From Melampsora larici-populina 98AG31 (Eukaryota > Basidiomycota > Pucciniomycetes > Pucciniales > Melampsoraceae): a stretch of 64,000 nt of DNA. The stretch lies in NCBI RefSeq assembly GCF_000204055.1, contig NW_006768845.1, forward strand, positions 72,471 through 136,470, read 5' to 3'. Each line of letters opens with the position of its first letter. Position 1 is the stretch's first letter. A program made the position numbers and the translations under genes. Below, one piece after another: positions 25,495-36,518 of the stretch. The notes under the pieces were generated by a model, which made no database searches, was not told the DNA's origin, and worked only from the letters and a program-made list of their open reading frames with translations.

Positions 25495-25839
25495 ATGGTC
25501 AGTTTTCAAGAGTTTTACAAATCAATTCCCGGGAGTGCTAATACTATACCAACGTGTACTAGAGGGGAACTGCAGAAGTGTCACAACAACACTAACACCG
25601 CGGGAAGCATTATGTCCGAGACCCAATTGAGCAAAGTTGCGGTGTCCGAGTTCACAATAAGTCTCAAATTTGGATTGAAACCTATTAAAATCCAAGGTCC
25701 CCCCCTTGCCTTTAATAGGTTTCAATCCAAAAATTGAGACTTATTGCGGACTCGGACACCGCAACTTTGCTCAATCGGGTCTCGGACATAATGATTCCCG
25801 CGGTGTAATTACCCTATATGCTATGATGACGGTAAATAA
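25495..25839 (+). pseudogene. Decayed paralogue of secreted Cys-rich gene, MITE-interrupted
   Basis: After the shared leader start ATGGTCAGTTTTCA, the sequence from about 25536 to 25595 corresponds to the C-terminal part of the 27543 gene: the Cys-x3-GELxxC segment is recognisable as TCTRGELQKC. A 210-bp hairpin MITE (25596-25805) is then inserted; beyond its TAA duplication the frame resumes with the last Cys codon and ends at TAA 25837-25839. The signal peptide and the first three cysteines are absent, probably by deletion, so the copy is dead. The intact relative is 2 kb downstream. Confidence 0.7.
25596..25805. mobile_element. CACCGCGGG hairpin MITE, copy 1 (210 bp)
   Basis: A long near-perfect inverted repeat: CACCGCGGGAA...TTCCCGCGGTG with a central arm pair GAAACCTATT/AATAGGTTTC. 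TAA target duplication at 25593-25595 and 25806-25808. A longer relative is at 48083-48673. Confidence 0.92.
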
Positions 25840-27060
25840 ATGACAACTATGCAGTGCTTATCTGTGGTCAAACTTGCAGACTTTCAATCTCCTCTTTGTC
25901 TCACTTGACTTTATTCCTTGCTATTCATTTTTCTCTTACTTTGTTTCCCACTTATCTTTCTTCTTGGATAGATGTGTCATGTTTAATTTCATTGATCATT
26001 GCTGTGATTGACCAACTCCCGTGGCGCGGGACACTTGTCACCTATTGCTTCCTCATCATGTTCCTTGTTATGTTGGGCTCCCTATTGCACAAATCGCCGT
26101 TTTACTTCGTCTCGCGTTTATCTCCATTTCACCCCATTTTGTTTTCAGACTGGACACATTCATCACCACAGAAAACTAAGGGCGGATTTGGTACAAATCA
26201 GATTCACAGCAATCATAGATTTACATAGTAAACCAAAGACATTCCACAACATCCCCATCAGTCAATAACAATTACCAAGGATTACCAACAACTATTATTT
26301 AATGATTTGTGTTGTACCGAGCTGTTCTGGCGCTATAGTTGAGCCTCGTAGCCAGACCTTGAGATGTGTCATGGAACTAGACAACTTGTGCAGAGGAAAC
26401 TGGAGAAATTAAAAAATGGAAAAATGGAAACACGAAAGAAAAATGCCAAGAAAATGACAAAATCGAGGAATTCAAGAACATGCTGGTGCAATTTGGAGAG
26501 CATGTTAGTATCTTGATCGTATCACGTGAGGGTACGTAGAAGGAATTTTTAGGATAAAAGGGTTGAAAAAATACATGGTCATTCGGCATCAAGGTACCAA
26601 GAGACTTTGCTAAGTTTACATTTTTTGTTTCGATTGATTTTGGGTTCTGCTGATGCGAAGGATTAATTCATACTGTGGTTCACTTGTTTGTCTTCTCTCA
26701 GACTTCGGCAATAATGTGACTGAAAGTGACTGAAGCATTCAAGCTTACTCACTTATCGATCCCACATTGTATTGAAATACCTACAATTACAATGTTGTCG
26801 TGATGTGAATGATAAGCCTAGACTTGGCCTTGAGAATTTCTCCAAGACCGACCCCCAAGAGAATATTGGGCCTCAAACTTATTTAAGTCCCACCTAGTCC
26901 CACGGTGCTTCTAGCATGTGCGCTCGCTTGAGTACTTAAGTTTACTTGGCGAGTGGCACCTCATGAGCCATGACTCATATTGTTCAAACCTGAGGTTTTT
27001 GAATCTGTTCAAACCTGTTCAAACTTGAGGAACACTCACACTATGTAAGTAAGTTCAAGT
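25840..27060. other. Intergenic, no gene seen
   Basis: AT-rich with C/T-rich stretches; no supported coding frame. Short direct repeats of TTCAAACCTG occur near 26983-27020. Confidence 0.5.
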
Positions 27061-27223
27061 CCCGCGTGAGTTTGCATAGAAATGTGTCACGATGGCTTAG
27101 GGTCCGGACTGTCAAAGAGTAAGAGGAGTCTGACGGAAGCCGAGGTCGCAGGCTGCTCAGAGGTACATAAGTTTGATGATTGACGGCCTCCGACAGACTG
27201 AAGCCTAAGGGCTTCCTGTTTCC

Positions 27224-27230
27224 TATAAAA
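27224..27230 (+). promoter_or_regulatory. TATA box of secreted-protein gene
   Basis: TATAAAA lies about 320 bp before the start codon and is conserved in the paralogous copy (25217). A probable leader intron runs from GTAAGT at 27308 to CTCTAG at 27398 (91 nt). A short upstream frame of 18 codons starts at ATG 27460, and its first 14 bases are conserved in the paralogue. Confidence 0.6.
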
Positions 27231-27542
27231 AGGGCTCCGATTGAGGCCTGAAATCCGCATAATCAAATTATGTCACTTCTTCGCAAATAAACTCAAAACT
27301 CAACTTTGTAAGTATCACCGTGTTATTTCACCCACTCTTACAATCAATCACTTACCCTGACCTGCGATATTTCTCTGGCCCCCTTTTATTTCCTCTAGAA
27401 TAAGCTTGTCACTTGATATTTCCTCACAAAGCAACTTCGATAAACCAAAACATATAAAGATGGTCAGTTTTCAGAAATTTCACCAAACATTTTTGATGAG
27501 GCGCAAATATTGACGTGAAACTATGATGTTGAGTCGTCCTAG

Positions 27543-27791
27543 ATGGCTGAAAATTGTCACAGACTCCTCTTGGTATCTCTGGTCTTCCTCGCAATGATCG
27601 TACCAAATATAAAAGGGGAAATGCCAACGCCTGGCGTAGCCTACTGCCAGAACCGGCAGGGTGTCCCAAATCCACCATGCACTGTTGCAGGCTCCACTGT
27701 GACATGCTACGTTGGCGAATTGATACCAGTATGTTCTGCAGGGGAGTTAAGAACATGTAATAGCAGCAATAATAAACCTGTATGTGGGTAG
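27543..27791 (+). CDS. Small secreted six-cysteine protein (82 aa)
   Basis: Starts at ATG 27543. Residues about 7-25 form a hydrophobic signal peptide (LLLVSLVFLAMIVP) with probable cleavage after NIKG. The mature part, about 57 residues, holds six cysteines, enough for three disulfides, and ends in a Cys-Gly. No transmembrane segment beyond the signal, no known domain recognised. Size, secretion and cysteine content match the small secreted proteins that rust fungi deploy in plants, but a function as effector is only inference. A TATA box and a likely 5' UTR intron support expression. A damaged paralogue lies 2 kb upstream in the same orientation with duplicated promoter, so the pair arose by local segmental duplication. 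Confidence 0.75.
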   Translation: MAENCHRLLLVSLVFLAMIVPNIKGEMPTPGVAYCQNRQGVPNPPCTVAGSTVTCYVGELIPVCSAGELRTCNSSNNKPVCG

Positions 27792-27799
27792 ATTGGGAT

Positions 27800-29259
27800 T
27801 TCGGATTTCGACTCAGAATTCTCAGACACCAGCTGAGAATATACCTGAATCACGCACAACACTGTTAGCCCAATGTGCGATGAATAAGCAGTTATAGGAT
27901 CTTTTTCGTAGTAATTGTCAAATGCAGGATAATAACTTGTTTTCATGTATCATGTTCGCGTTATTCTTTTATCTTTCGCGTCAATCGCATTGTCATCTTC
28001 GATACCTTCATGTTGAATGTTCAATGCGATGACATACACTTCATGCTCGCACCTGATGTCCCGAAGCCTTGTAGCGCCACGACTTCGAGAATGGCGAGGC
28101 CTAGGGCATGCATCACGCCCTGGCCCACGCCCTGGGTCCCTGCAGAGCACCTCAGGGCTATTGATTCAACTGATAAAAAGAAGGCTTTGATAAGCTACTT
28201 CTGCACAACCAACACAATCTAAGTAAAGGTCTTCTGACTTACAACACCAAATAAGTTATTAGAAAGGAAATATAAAGAAAGGTTAAGAACCATAAAGATG
28301 TATCTATAGGCAGGTTGAGAATAGTGGATTAGATGTGTTAGCTGAAGTTATCTCAAGCTTTGATAATTGATCTTTGGACAAGAGCAAGAGACATAAGCTA
28401 CACAAATAGAAAAGGAAACATAAAATAGGAAAACATAACATAAAGATAAACTTAACAAAGTCCCATGCTTGCACATCCTCGCAAGGCATCAAGCAAGGGA
28501 CTTACGCCAAATGTGTATGGTCCATAACCTCAGAGATTTGGGTTTGGCAGGGAGCTTGCTTCAAGTCCTTATACCTTTTTCCACACCAAGGATTTGGAGA
28601 TAGTCCAAAGGAAAAAGTTGAGCGCCTGCCTCTTACGCATAATGTACATATTTTTTTCCTGGAGGAAAGTGCTGCCCTCTTGCCTAAAATGTGCATCAAA
28701 TATTGGCTCTTAACAGAGGATTACACATGTAACCTCTCTCTCAAGTCCAAATTTGCTGCTAAGACCCAATCTTTGAAGCACATTTTTGGCAAGAAGGGAT
28801 TAACTTCCTCGGGAAAAAAATTGTAGTCTCAGTGCAAGATATCAGCGCACAAGTTCTCTTTGTGGACTATATAGGAGACTGTCTCATCCCATAAGAATCA
28901 CACCTACCTTTGGTTTTGTTTTTTCTGTTTAACCATCAACTGGCTTTATTTGCCCAAAGGACGTACCCACATATGGCAATACGCATGGTCCACTCAATTT
29001 ACTTTGTACCTTCTTGATCTGTACCCACGGTGACAAAGCTGTACCTCTGTAAAAAGGTCCTAGTCATGAACAGATGTTGTGTTTCTTCCTTTGTCCTGAT
29101 GCAGTTGATTGACACCCTTGATGTGTGGATTGAAATGAATGTCATCTGACTCTGTTTCTTTTGAAACAATTGCCTTGCTCTGTCTAGTGATAATGATCAA
29201 TCTAGGAAGGCACACCTAGTAGAGAGTGACAGTGTGCAGGAAATACCTGATAGCACTGG
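27800..29259. other. Intergenic, no gene seen
   Basis: No supported gene. A GC-rich patch with repeated GCCCTGG/GGGCATG words lies at 28060-28150. Some of 28.2-29.2 kb may be the 5' part of DIRS-2, whose left end I could not define. Confidence 0.45.
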
Positions 29260-29261
29260 TA

Positions 29262-29733
29262 CAGTTGTGATCACCAAAGCTCTCTGACTGGTTTGGCCGG
29301 GGCCGGCCCCGGTCCGACTGGTCAGGGGGTTCCAATAACACCTACTTTCACCAAAACAATCGAAAATTTGGTGGTTTTCACCAATTTTGACCAAACTTTT
29401 GTATTTTTTGTGGGTTTTTATGCCATAAATCTGACTTAACTATGATGTTAAGTACATAGCGAGTTATGTAAAGCCATGAAATCTGCCTGTATTAGGCTTG
29501 CATCAGGCTCAAATCAGCCCGCGGTCCGACTGGTCAGGGTCTTAGATCAATTTCTTTTTGCAAAAGTGGCCGTACAGGTTCATGAGTACCACTTCTTGGT
29601 TCCTCTACACCTGAACAGTCCAAAAATGGGCTTTTCAAGAAATATCATGGCATAAAAAATACCAAAGTACCGGGTCAACTGCCCCAATTGTTCTTGCAGG
29701 GAGCCAGTCAGAGGGCTTTGGTGATAACAACTG
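29262..29733. mobile_element. TA-flanked MITE (472 bp) at the front of DIRS-2
   Basis: Termini CAGTTGTGATCACCAAAGC and GCTTTGGTGATAACAACTG are inverted with one mismatch, and the similarity runs on to about 30 bp. TA on both sides (29260-29261; 29734-29735). It ends 20 bp before the DIRS-2 RT frame. Confidence 0.8.
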
Positions 29734-29751
29734 TAGAGGTGTTCCTAGAAT

Positions 29752-31418
29752 GTTGCCTTACACCAATTCAGGCAGAAATTTCAACTGCCAGTGGCCAAAA
29801 GATTATGTGGTTTGTGAATTGAACGTCCCCATGTGGATGAAGCTGGTAGGAGAATGCAAGATTGAAGATGATGTTGAAGAAGTTTTAAAAGGTATCCAAT
29901 ATGGCTTTCATCAGGGCATCCCTAACCACACTTTAGGAACCAGACGCTGGTATACACCGAAAAACCATGAGTCCAACCTGGTAGCCGCAGAGAAGATCAC
30001 CTGCAATACACTCTCCAAGGAGAAAATAGAAGGCCAAATTTATGGCCCGTTTACCCACGAAGAGGGTTTCTAAAAAATCAGCTTCGTCGAGCCCTATGGG
30101 TAGTGTGACCAATGGAGATGGGTCATTTAGGGTCATAAATGACCTGTTGTTCCCACATGATGATCCTGAGACTCCTTCCGTCAATAGTTTCATAGATAAA
30201 GATGATTTCAAAACTAACTGGGATGATTTTAAAGTTGTCATCCACTTCTTCAAGGTTGATAAGGGAAAGCTTCAAGCCGCAATCCATGACTGGGAGAAGG
30301 CTTATCTTCAGATAGCTATCCTGATCTCTCAATGGAAGTTTATAATGCTCATGGACTTACACAATTGGATGTGGATAGATACACGTATTCAGTTTCGTGG
30401 TGTAACGGGATGTGGGGTGTTTGGAAGACCTGCGGACCTTCGGAGAAAAATCGTGGTCATAGTTTTTGGTCTTGAGACCCCCTTCCACTGGGTCAATGAC
30501 AACTTACTCATTAAAGAAATTGGTAATCCCACAACCATAGCTGACATTGTAAACTTGAGTAATGAAATGGGGGTTGTGTCAAATCCCAAAAAATTCCATG
30601 AATTTGCCAAAGAACAGTGTTACATTGGCTTCATTTGGAACATTGCAGAACACATTGTACACATTCCTGCAGATAAATTCTAACAAAGAAAAAACAAGGT
30701 TGACAGGTTCCTAGTTGTTGGGGAATCTTTCAACCTCAAGAGGGCAGAAAAGCTGATTGGAAGATTAGTACACACTACTTATATTATCCCCAATTTGAAA
30801 TGTTATATGCCGGCGGTCCATAGGTGGAAGGCTGAGTGGAAAGTGCCATCAGAAAAGCAAAAGGTCCCTAACAATGTACAGGAAGATCTCCTTGAGTGGC
30901 AATTGATGTTAGACTCCTTTGAATCTTGACATATTATTCCAGTTGGAGTCCCGATTGATATGGATTGGGTGGGAGATGCATCGTCTACCGGGATTGGGGT
31001 CCTTATTGGAAAGAAATGGGCAGAGTTTACACCGGTAAGCGGATGGAATACAATTGTGACACCCAGAGGGAAGCAAAATTTGGCCTGGGTGGAGACAGTC
31101 GCAATCAGATTTGGAATGATAGTGATTAGCAAATTGGTAGACGTAGGAGCACAAATGGTTAAAGTACTTACTGATAATACTACCTCTGAATCAGTGGTGG
31201 AAAAAAGACGGTCAGGAGACCACGCCGTAAACAAGGAGTGGAAAGCTATTCAAAAGCTCCTTGTAAACCTGCACTGTGATATAGTGGCTGAGAGGGTTGC
31301 AACTGGCGACAATCTTGCCAACTTGTTGTCTAGAGGCACAGATGTTAGAGATATCAATGACCGTGTTGTAATTGAGGTACCTACTGACTTGAAGTTTGTG
31401 GTGAAACAAGTTTTGTGA
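29752..31418 (+). pseudogene. DIRS-2 reverse transcriptase-RNase H relic
   Basis: Same domain order as DIRS-1: HQGIPNHTLG, GPFTHEE, RVINDLLFPHDD, GRPADLRRK, RT box HWVNDNL (about 30488-30508), then RNase H (WVGDASSTGIGVLIGKKW; LTDNTTSESVV), end TGA 31416-31418. Lesions: a stop plus a shift at 30060-30085; TAA at 30681; TGA at 30927-30929. The RT catalytic pair VDD of DIRS-1 is VND here (AAT 30495-30497), removing a metal-binding Asp. Non-functional. Confidence 0.85.
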
Positions 31419-31425
31419 TGACACA

Positions 31426-33245
31426 ATGAAACATTACGCTGCCATCCCCTCTGACAATACCTGTGCCGGGGGTAACCGTACCATGATGTTTTTTCTCTCA
31501 AGTCCCTACCTTCCTTCCTTGGGTAAAACACTGGTTAAGTCTCATACCCACACATCAGCAACTATCACAAGATACCAATTTTGGTCTTCCAATAACACCC
31601 CTTTGTTTGATAGAGTTCTAATGGAGTTCCTCAGGGGAGTAGATGGAGTTGAGAGGTCTGATAGTGATCCAGTACAATTGTATATGTTGAAAGCTGAAAG
31701 TTGGTCTCCTGCAACACTCAAACATTATAACGCGGGGGTGTCAAAACTGGTAGCCTTTTTGATTGAAAAGAACATACCACAAACCCTTCTGTTAGCCATT
31801 GATCCAGTTGTTCTATCCAATTTTGTCGTTTGGGCTGGACCAAAGCTAGACCCAAACTTACGAGATCCCCTCTCCCCGCCAATCAAATACAACACAATCT
31901 GTACATACCTGTCCGGAATCAAGGTGTGGCACACCTTCCATGACCACGATTACCCACATAAATCCACACCTAAAGTTGAGGCGATCTTGAGAGCCGCCAA
32001 GAAGTTGGAGCTGATGCAAGAACCGAAGGCTGCAAAGAATCCAGTGATGTTACGACACTTTTTCGGACTGTGTGAAACCTTGGCAAACAATGATCATGAG
32101 AGTCAAGTAGCCTATACAGTGGCTCTTGTGGCCTTTTGGGGTATGGCACGACTCAGGGAGCTGGTGAAAGCAAACTGTACCTTGGACCAAGTTAAAGTTA
32201 ATGATGGGATTTTGGTTCCGGCACTCCATGTCTTTCTCTCTCCAAGGGAAGATAGTGGATGAGGGAAGAAAGGGTTTTGAGGTAATCTTGCAACCCTTCA
32301 AGTGACTGTCTCTAAGGTAATTGTGGTAGCCAGCCTTGCTCCTGCTAGCGCAAGGGTGAGGCTGGCGAGCTTTGGCAGGAACCTAGAGTTTCTCTACGGC
32401 GCTTCTGAGAGGAGTTTAAGTAAACTCACGAAAGTGCACGAAAGAGAGAGAGTCACCACAAGACGGGTAAGAGACCCTTAGAACCAAGGGAGGGTGGGCA
32501 TGTAATGATGTGGGTTTGAAAAAGGGGGGAATACCCGTAGGAAAAGCTCCTCTGAAGCGGGAGAAAGGATGTGAGGACCAAACTCGGAAGGGAAGTGGAG
32601 GAAGAAGGATGAGTTCACATTCTCTTCTGAGGAGGGGGAGTGAGAACTCACGGTAACTTCTCACGGCCGTGCCTGAAGATGTAATTCAGGGCAATGCTGG
32701 ATAGGCAGCTGAGAGCTGATGTGAGCCGCTCAGAGCAATGTCCGCGTGATCACAGGCGTGCCTGATCATGCGGGGAGCTTTCCGGTCTGTGACATGGACT
32801 GGATTAATTCCTAGTCCCATCATCACTAATCTACCAATAATTACTTGAAGATAAGAATTTTTGCGGAAAAAACGGTGGCTGTTGGAGAAGTCCAAGAGAT
32901 TCATTGTCAAACTCAGAACATGTTGCTAGACCCAGTCAGTGCCATTCCAAAACTGATCTCACAGATGAAGACAACGGACGACAAACCTTTATTTTCTTAT
33001 CTCAAAGGCACGCAATGTGTAACACTGACTAAAGCACGGTTTCGGCAGATATTCTCTGATGTGTGGAAGAAACATAGCCAAACTCAGCTTACATGACATT
33101 TTTTCCGTGTTGGCAAAGCATCCCTTCGGTGGAATCTGAATCATCCTTTGGAAGAAATTGCTGCCGTGGGAAGGTGGAGATGTAAGGCTTATAAACTGTA
33201 CATAAGAGAGTACAGCAACATCAAGTTACTAAATACTGTCAGATT
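31426..33245 (+). pseudogene. DIRS-2 tyrosine recombinase, split
   Basis: The ORF 31426-32262 holds the core-binding domain and the first catalytic box (FWGMARLREL, Arg near 32150). After a non-coding block the C-terminal half resumes at about 32845 (GEVQEIHCQTQN...LLDPVSAI) and continues through the second box HFFRVGKAS (about 33097) and GRWRCKAYKLYIREY with the candidate nucleophile Tyr near 33205. A TGA at 33094-33096 precedes the His. Box spacing and order fit DIRS/Crypton-type recombinases. Confidence 0.8.
32297..32845. mobile_element. Probable insertion splitting DIRS-2 recombinase
   Basis: Non-coding sequence between two halves of a conserved domain. Its ends share inverted motifs (CTTCAAGT...GTAATTGTGGTAG on the left; CTACCAATAATTACTTGAAG on the right), the left one apparently carrying a 13-bp interruption. 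No clear target duplication. The limits are approximate and the family unknown. Confidence 0.45.
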
Positions 33246-33249
33246 TTTA

Positions 33250-34075
33250 GAGAACATCCAATATAAGTGATGGTTTTAAGATAATTGGTAATTTGAAATA
33301 GTACACTCAACTTTTCTCTGAGATTAGGAAGAGCCCTTGGGTGGGCTCATATGCCTTTGGGGGGCTGAATTGACACAGGCCACAGTGGATGGGCAATCAC
33401 AGGCTCAGGACTGTGTCCAGAGTCGCGGGGAAGCACTCACCCATCTACTTGCCTGGTGATCCTACCTCCCTCTGGCCCTACCGGGTCAGAGGCCCCCCCA
33501 AGAAACCTAAAGAGTTCTTGTAATCAAATTCTTTGGGTTTGCCTAGGACAAACCTAATGTACACTACTAGTGTACATTAACAGTAGAATGGGTAGAGATC
33601 ATGAGAAATAAACAATTAGTAACAAATGATAACTAACTAAAAAAAAGTTGATAAGATAAAACCTCCCTTTGCGACATATTACAAGTTAAAGAGTGAATGA
33701 TGTGTTGAGGGTGAAATGCATTTAGAAATGCAAAAGAGTTTTGTGGTAGGGCTATGGTTTCTTGGAGGAGGTGGCAATGGATTTATAAATGAAAAAGAGG
33801 GTTTGTGGTAGGGCTATGGTTGTTTGATTTTTTTTCACACCTAAATATAATATTTTATCATTATGGGAGATGTTATTGTCTCTTGAAAGTTGTTGATGAC
33901 ATGTTTTTCTCAACTATTTCTGTCTCTCTGATTTTCCCTTATATGTTTCCTCTTGCTCTTCATTTCTGTTTCTCTTGCATATTTTCTTGTGTTTTCTTTG
34001 TGTGTTGTGCTGAGACTGTTTAAACTATCTATTTAAATTTGTTTGTCCCTTGTTAATGATCTTTTGCAGGACCCT
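33250..34075. other. Intergenic, no gene seen
   Basis: Includes a palindrome TGTACACTACTAGTGTACA at about 33559, and a duplicated GTGGTAGGGCTATGGTT at about 33744 and 33807. T-rich toward the end. Confidence 0.45.
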
Positions 34076-34084
34076 GGTATTCCC

Positions 34085-35038
34085 AACGCAGCCACAGTTA
34101 CTGTACAGGTAAAGTATTGTCAATACTAGTACAGTACCTGGCTTTTTGGATACTACAAATGAAGGTACTTGGTACAGTACCTTGCACCAGGTACAGTACT
34201 CCGTACAGTACCTACAATCACTGGGCAAATGTAGTATTTTTCCCAAGTGAAAAATGATTGACCTGAAGGACAAACAAAATTGAAAAAGGTGGAATTCTGC
34301 ATTCATTCTTCATGTGCATTAACACTGCATTTTTCTGCATTGATGCTGCATTTTTTTCATTAATGGCGCATTAATGGTGCATTTTTATGCATTAACATAG
34401 CATTTTTAATCATTTTTGACATTAATTCTAATCATTTTGCATAGCCGAAAAATACTACATCTGTGCAGTGAATCTAGGTACCGTAAAAAATGCCCAGCAG
34501 TAAAGTAACTTTATGTTCTGCTGGGTGCTGTACTATACTGGTATCTCAGGTTTGCAGATAGGTACTGTACTTTACTGTACCTATGGCAGGTACTGCCCAG
34601 TATCTCACCGTACCTTGAGTTGGTACCTGGCACATTGGGTGTTGTATTGAAAGGCTTGAGAAATGATAAATAAGTTGCTTATTTATACATAAATCATTGA
34701 TTAGGTAATAAATATCAGTAGAGAGTGAAACTGAAAACAAACATACTACTATAGTGCTGGGAGGAAAAGGGATTGATCAAGAAAATAAAAAATACAGGTA
34801 CTGTTGACTACTATACCGGTATAGTACCTATACTTTAGGTACTGGCAGGGCCGGTACCGGTATTGTACCTTCCGTGGCGGTACTGTACTTGGTACAGTAC
34901 CTATACTAAAATTTCAAAAATATTTGCCCTCCAGTACAGTAGTGCCCACCTAGGTACAATACTGGCAGGTACTGTACCGGGAAAATCAGGTACTATGCTG
35001 TACTTTACCAATACTGGTACAGTAACTGTGGCTGAGTT
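34085..35038. mobile_element. GTAC-rich TIR element with 9-bp target duplication (954 bp)
   Basis: Termini AACGCAGCCACAGTTACTGT and ACAGTAACTGTGGCTGAGTT are inverted with one mismatch. The direct repeat GGTATTCCC flanks both sides (34076-34084; 35039-35047). The interior is packed with degenerate GGTACAGTACC words in both orientations, plus a TGCATT-rich tract at 34310-34410. No coding potential. A 9-bp duplication fits Mutator-like elements; that assignment is inferred. Confidence 0.85.
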
Positions 35039-35126
35039 GGTATTCCCCTAATAAGGGTAGTCACATAAAAATGTTCATTTTGCGCTCCCTTGGGTATTCT
35101 ACATGATGGGTTTACATCTTTTTGTA

Positions 35127-35329
35127 CAGCCATTTCAACAAAGACTGACTTTTTTGAAAATCTTGTCAAGCTGAAAACCCCGGGTTTTTTCTCTCACTTG
35201 GTTTGGTCCCCCACTGATTGGAAGAATACAGAAAAGAAATAGACTTGTGATCAAGTTTTTTCTCCAGCTTTACCCGCTGCAGATACAACTTTCTCCAACA
35301 ACAGTTGTCAGTCTTTCTTGAAACGGCTG
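35127..35329. mobile_element. CAGCCRTTTCAA MITE, copy 1 (203 bp)
   Basis: Inverted ends CAGCCATTTCAA and TTGAAACGGCTG with TA on both sides (35125-35126; 35330-35331). It has the same length as copy 2 at 42468-42670, which is in the opposite orientation. Tc1/mariner-type by TA target. Confidence 0.88.
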
Positions 35330-35331
35330 TA

Positions 35332-36208
35332 CATACACCACATGAAGTCCAGAAACCTTCTGGAGTAGTTGTGCAAAATGATTTCAAAAACTTTCCAAGC
35401 TTTAAGCAATGGGTTTCAATAGGAATTGGACTTGACAGTTTTGTCAAGACGGGGCCACACATGAGAGCTCAAAATAAACATTTCATGTGACTAAGGGGCA
35501 TACCAGGGTCCTTATTTTGCTTCATCATTGTCATGTTTGTGCTCTTTTTATGTCTCTCTTGCTATTTTCTGATGTTTGTCTCTCTTTGCTCAATTGTTAT
35601 GTTACTCTTTGTTTTTGGTCATTTTCTTCCACTTCAGTTCTTCCATTTCTTCTTTTGTGTAAATATTAACCTTTCTTTGTGACAACAATGTTAATCAATT
35701 CAAGTTTGTAATAACATTTATGCACACAAAGAATTTGCACTGGATTTCTTTGGTGCAAAATTCATGTACGAAACTAACTTCGGTGTTAGACTGCAGTGTC
35801 AAAGTACAAAATTACAAGGCTCTCACATTTTTGCACTGATTTTTTTACACAGATTTCTTTTGTCTAAAAAATCAATACAAAGTAAAATCAACAGCCGACC
35901 TCAAGAGATCTACACCAAATGATTTACAATGAGCATTCTAACACCAATTAAATAAAATTACAAAAAGGGGATGCATTGAGATTTTTACATCAAGTTTTTG
36001 TACATCAAAAAAGTTGGTGTAAGATTCTCCCACCCAAATATTTATCCATCCATTAAAATCTATTCATGTTCCACTATTTCTCAGGGTTTGTCTTGTTTTA
36101 TCTCATCCTCAAAACATGTCAATTGATGTTATTTCTTTTTTTTAAATTTCTTATCCCAACATAAACATTTGAAGTCTACTAGTTCATTAGACCCTTTGCC
36201 ATGTAAAA
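35332..36208. other. Intergenic, no gene seen
   Basis: AT-rich, no supported coding frame. Left flank of the Harbinger element. Confidence 0.45.
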
Positions 36209-36518
36209 TTACAGTCTGTTTGGTTGCCTTTGACCTTGCAGGTTGACCAAGCCAAAATCACAGGTGTAAGATTTGAGGCAGTTTGAAGTGTACACTTGGA
36301 AATTTGTTGTTTGGTACAGAAGCCGCAGTCAACCTTTGAGGTGTCTACCTTGAGGTCGGCCAGCCAAATTTGTCAACCTACCAGGTTTGACGTTTTGATC
36401 AAATCTTGCAGGTTGACCTGGCTAGTCCCATAGACCTGAAAACAGGAGCGTGTGAATACATTGTGAGAAAAAAAAATATTGAAACATATTGAAACTTATT
36501 TTTTTGATCTCGCTCTGC

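Noticed and set aside
33805..34023. Hydrophobic 72-codon frame resembling a membrane peptide
   Set aside because: T-rich low-complexity DNA, no conserved context.
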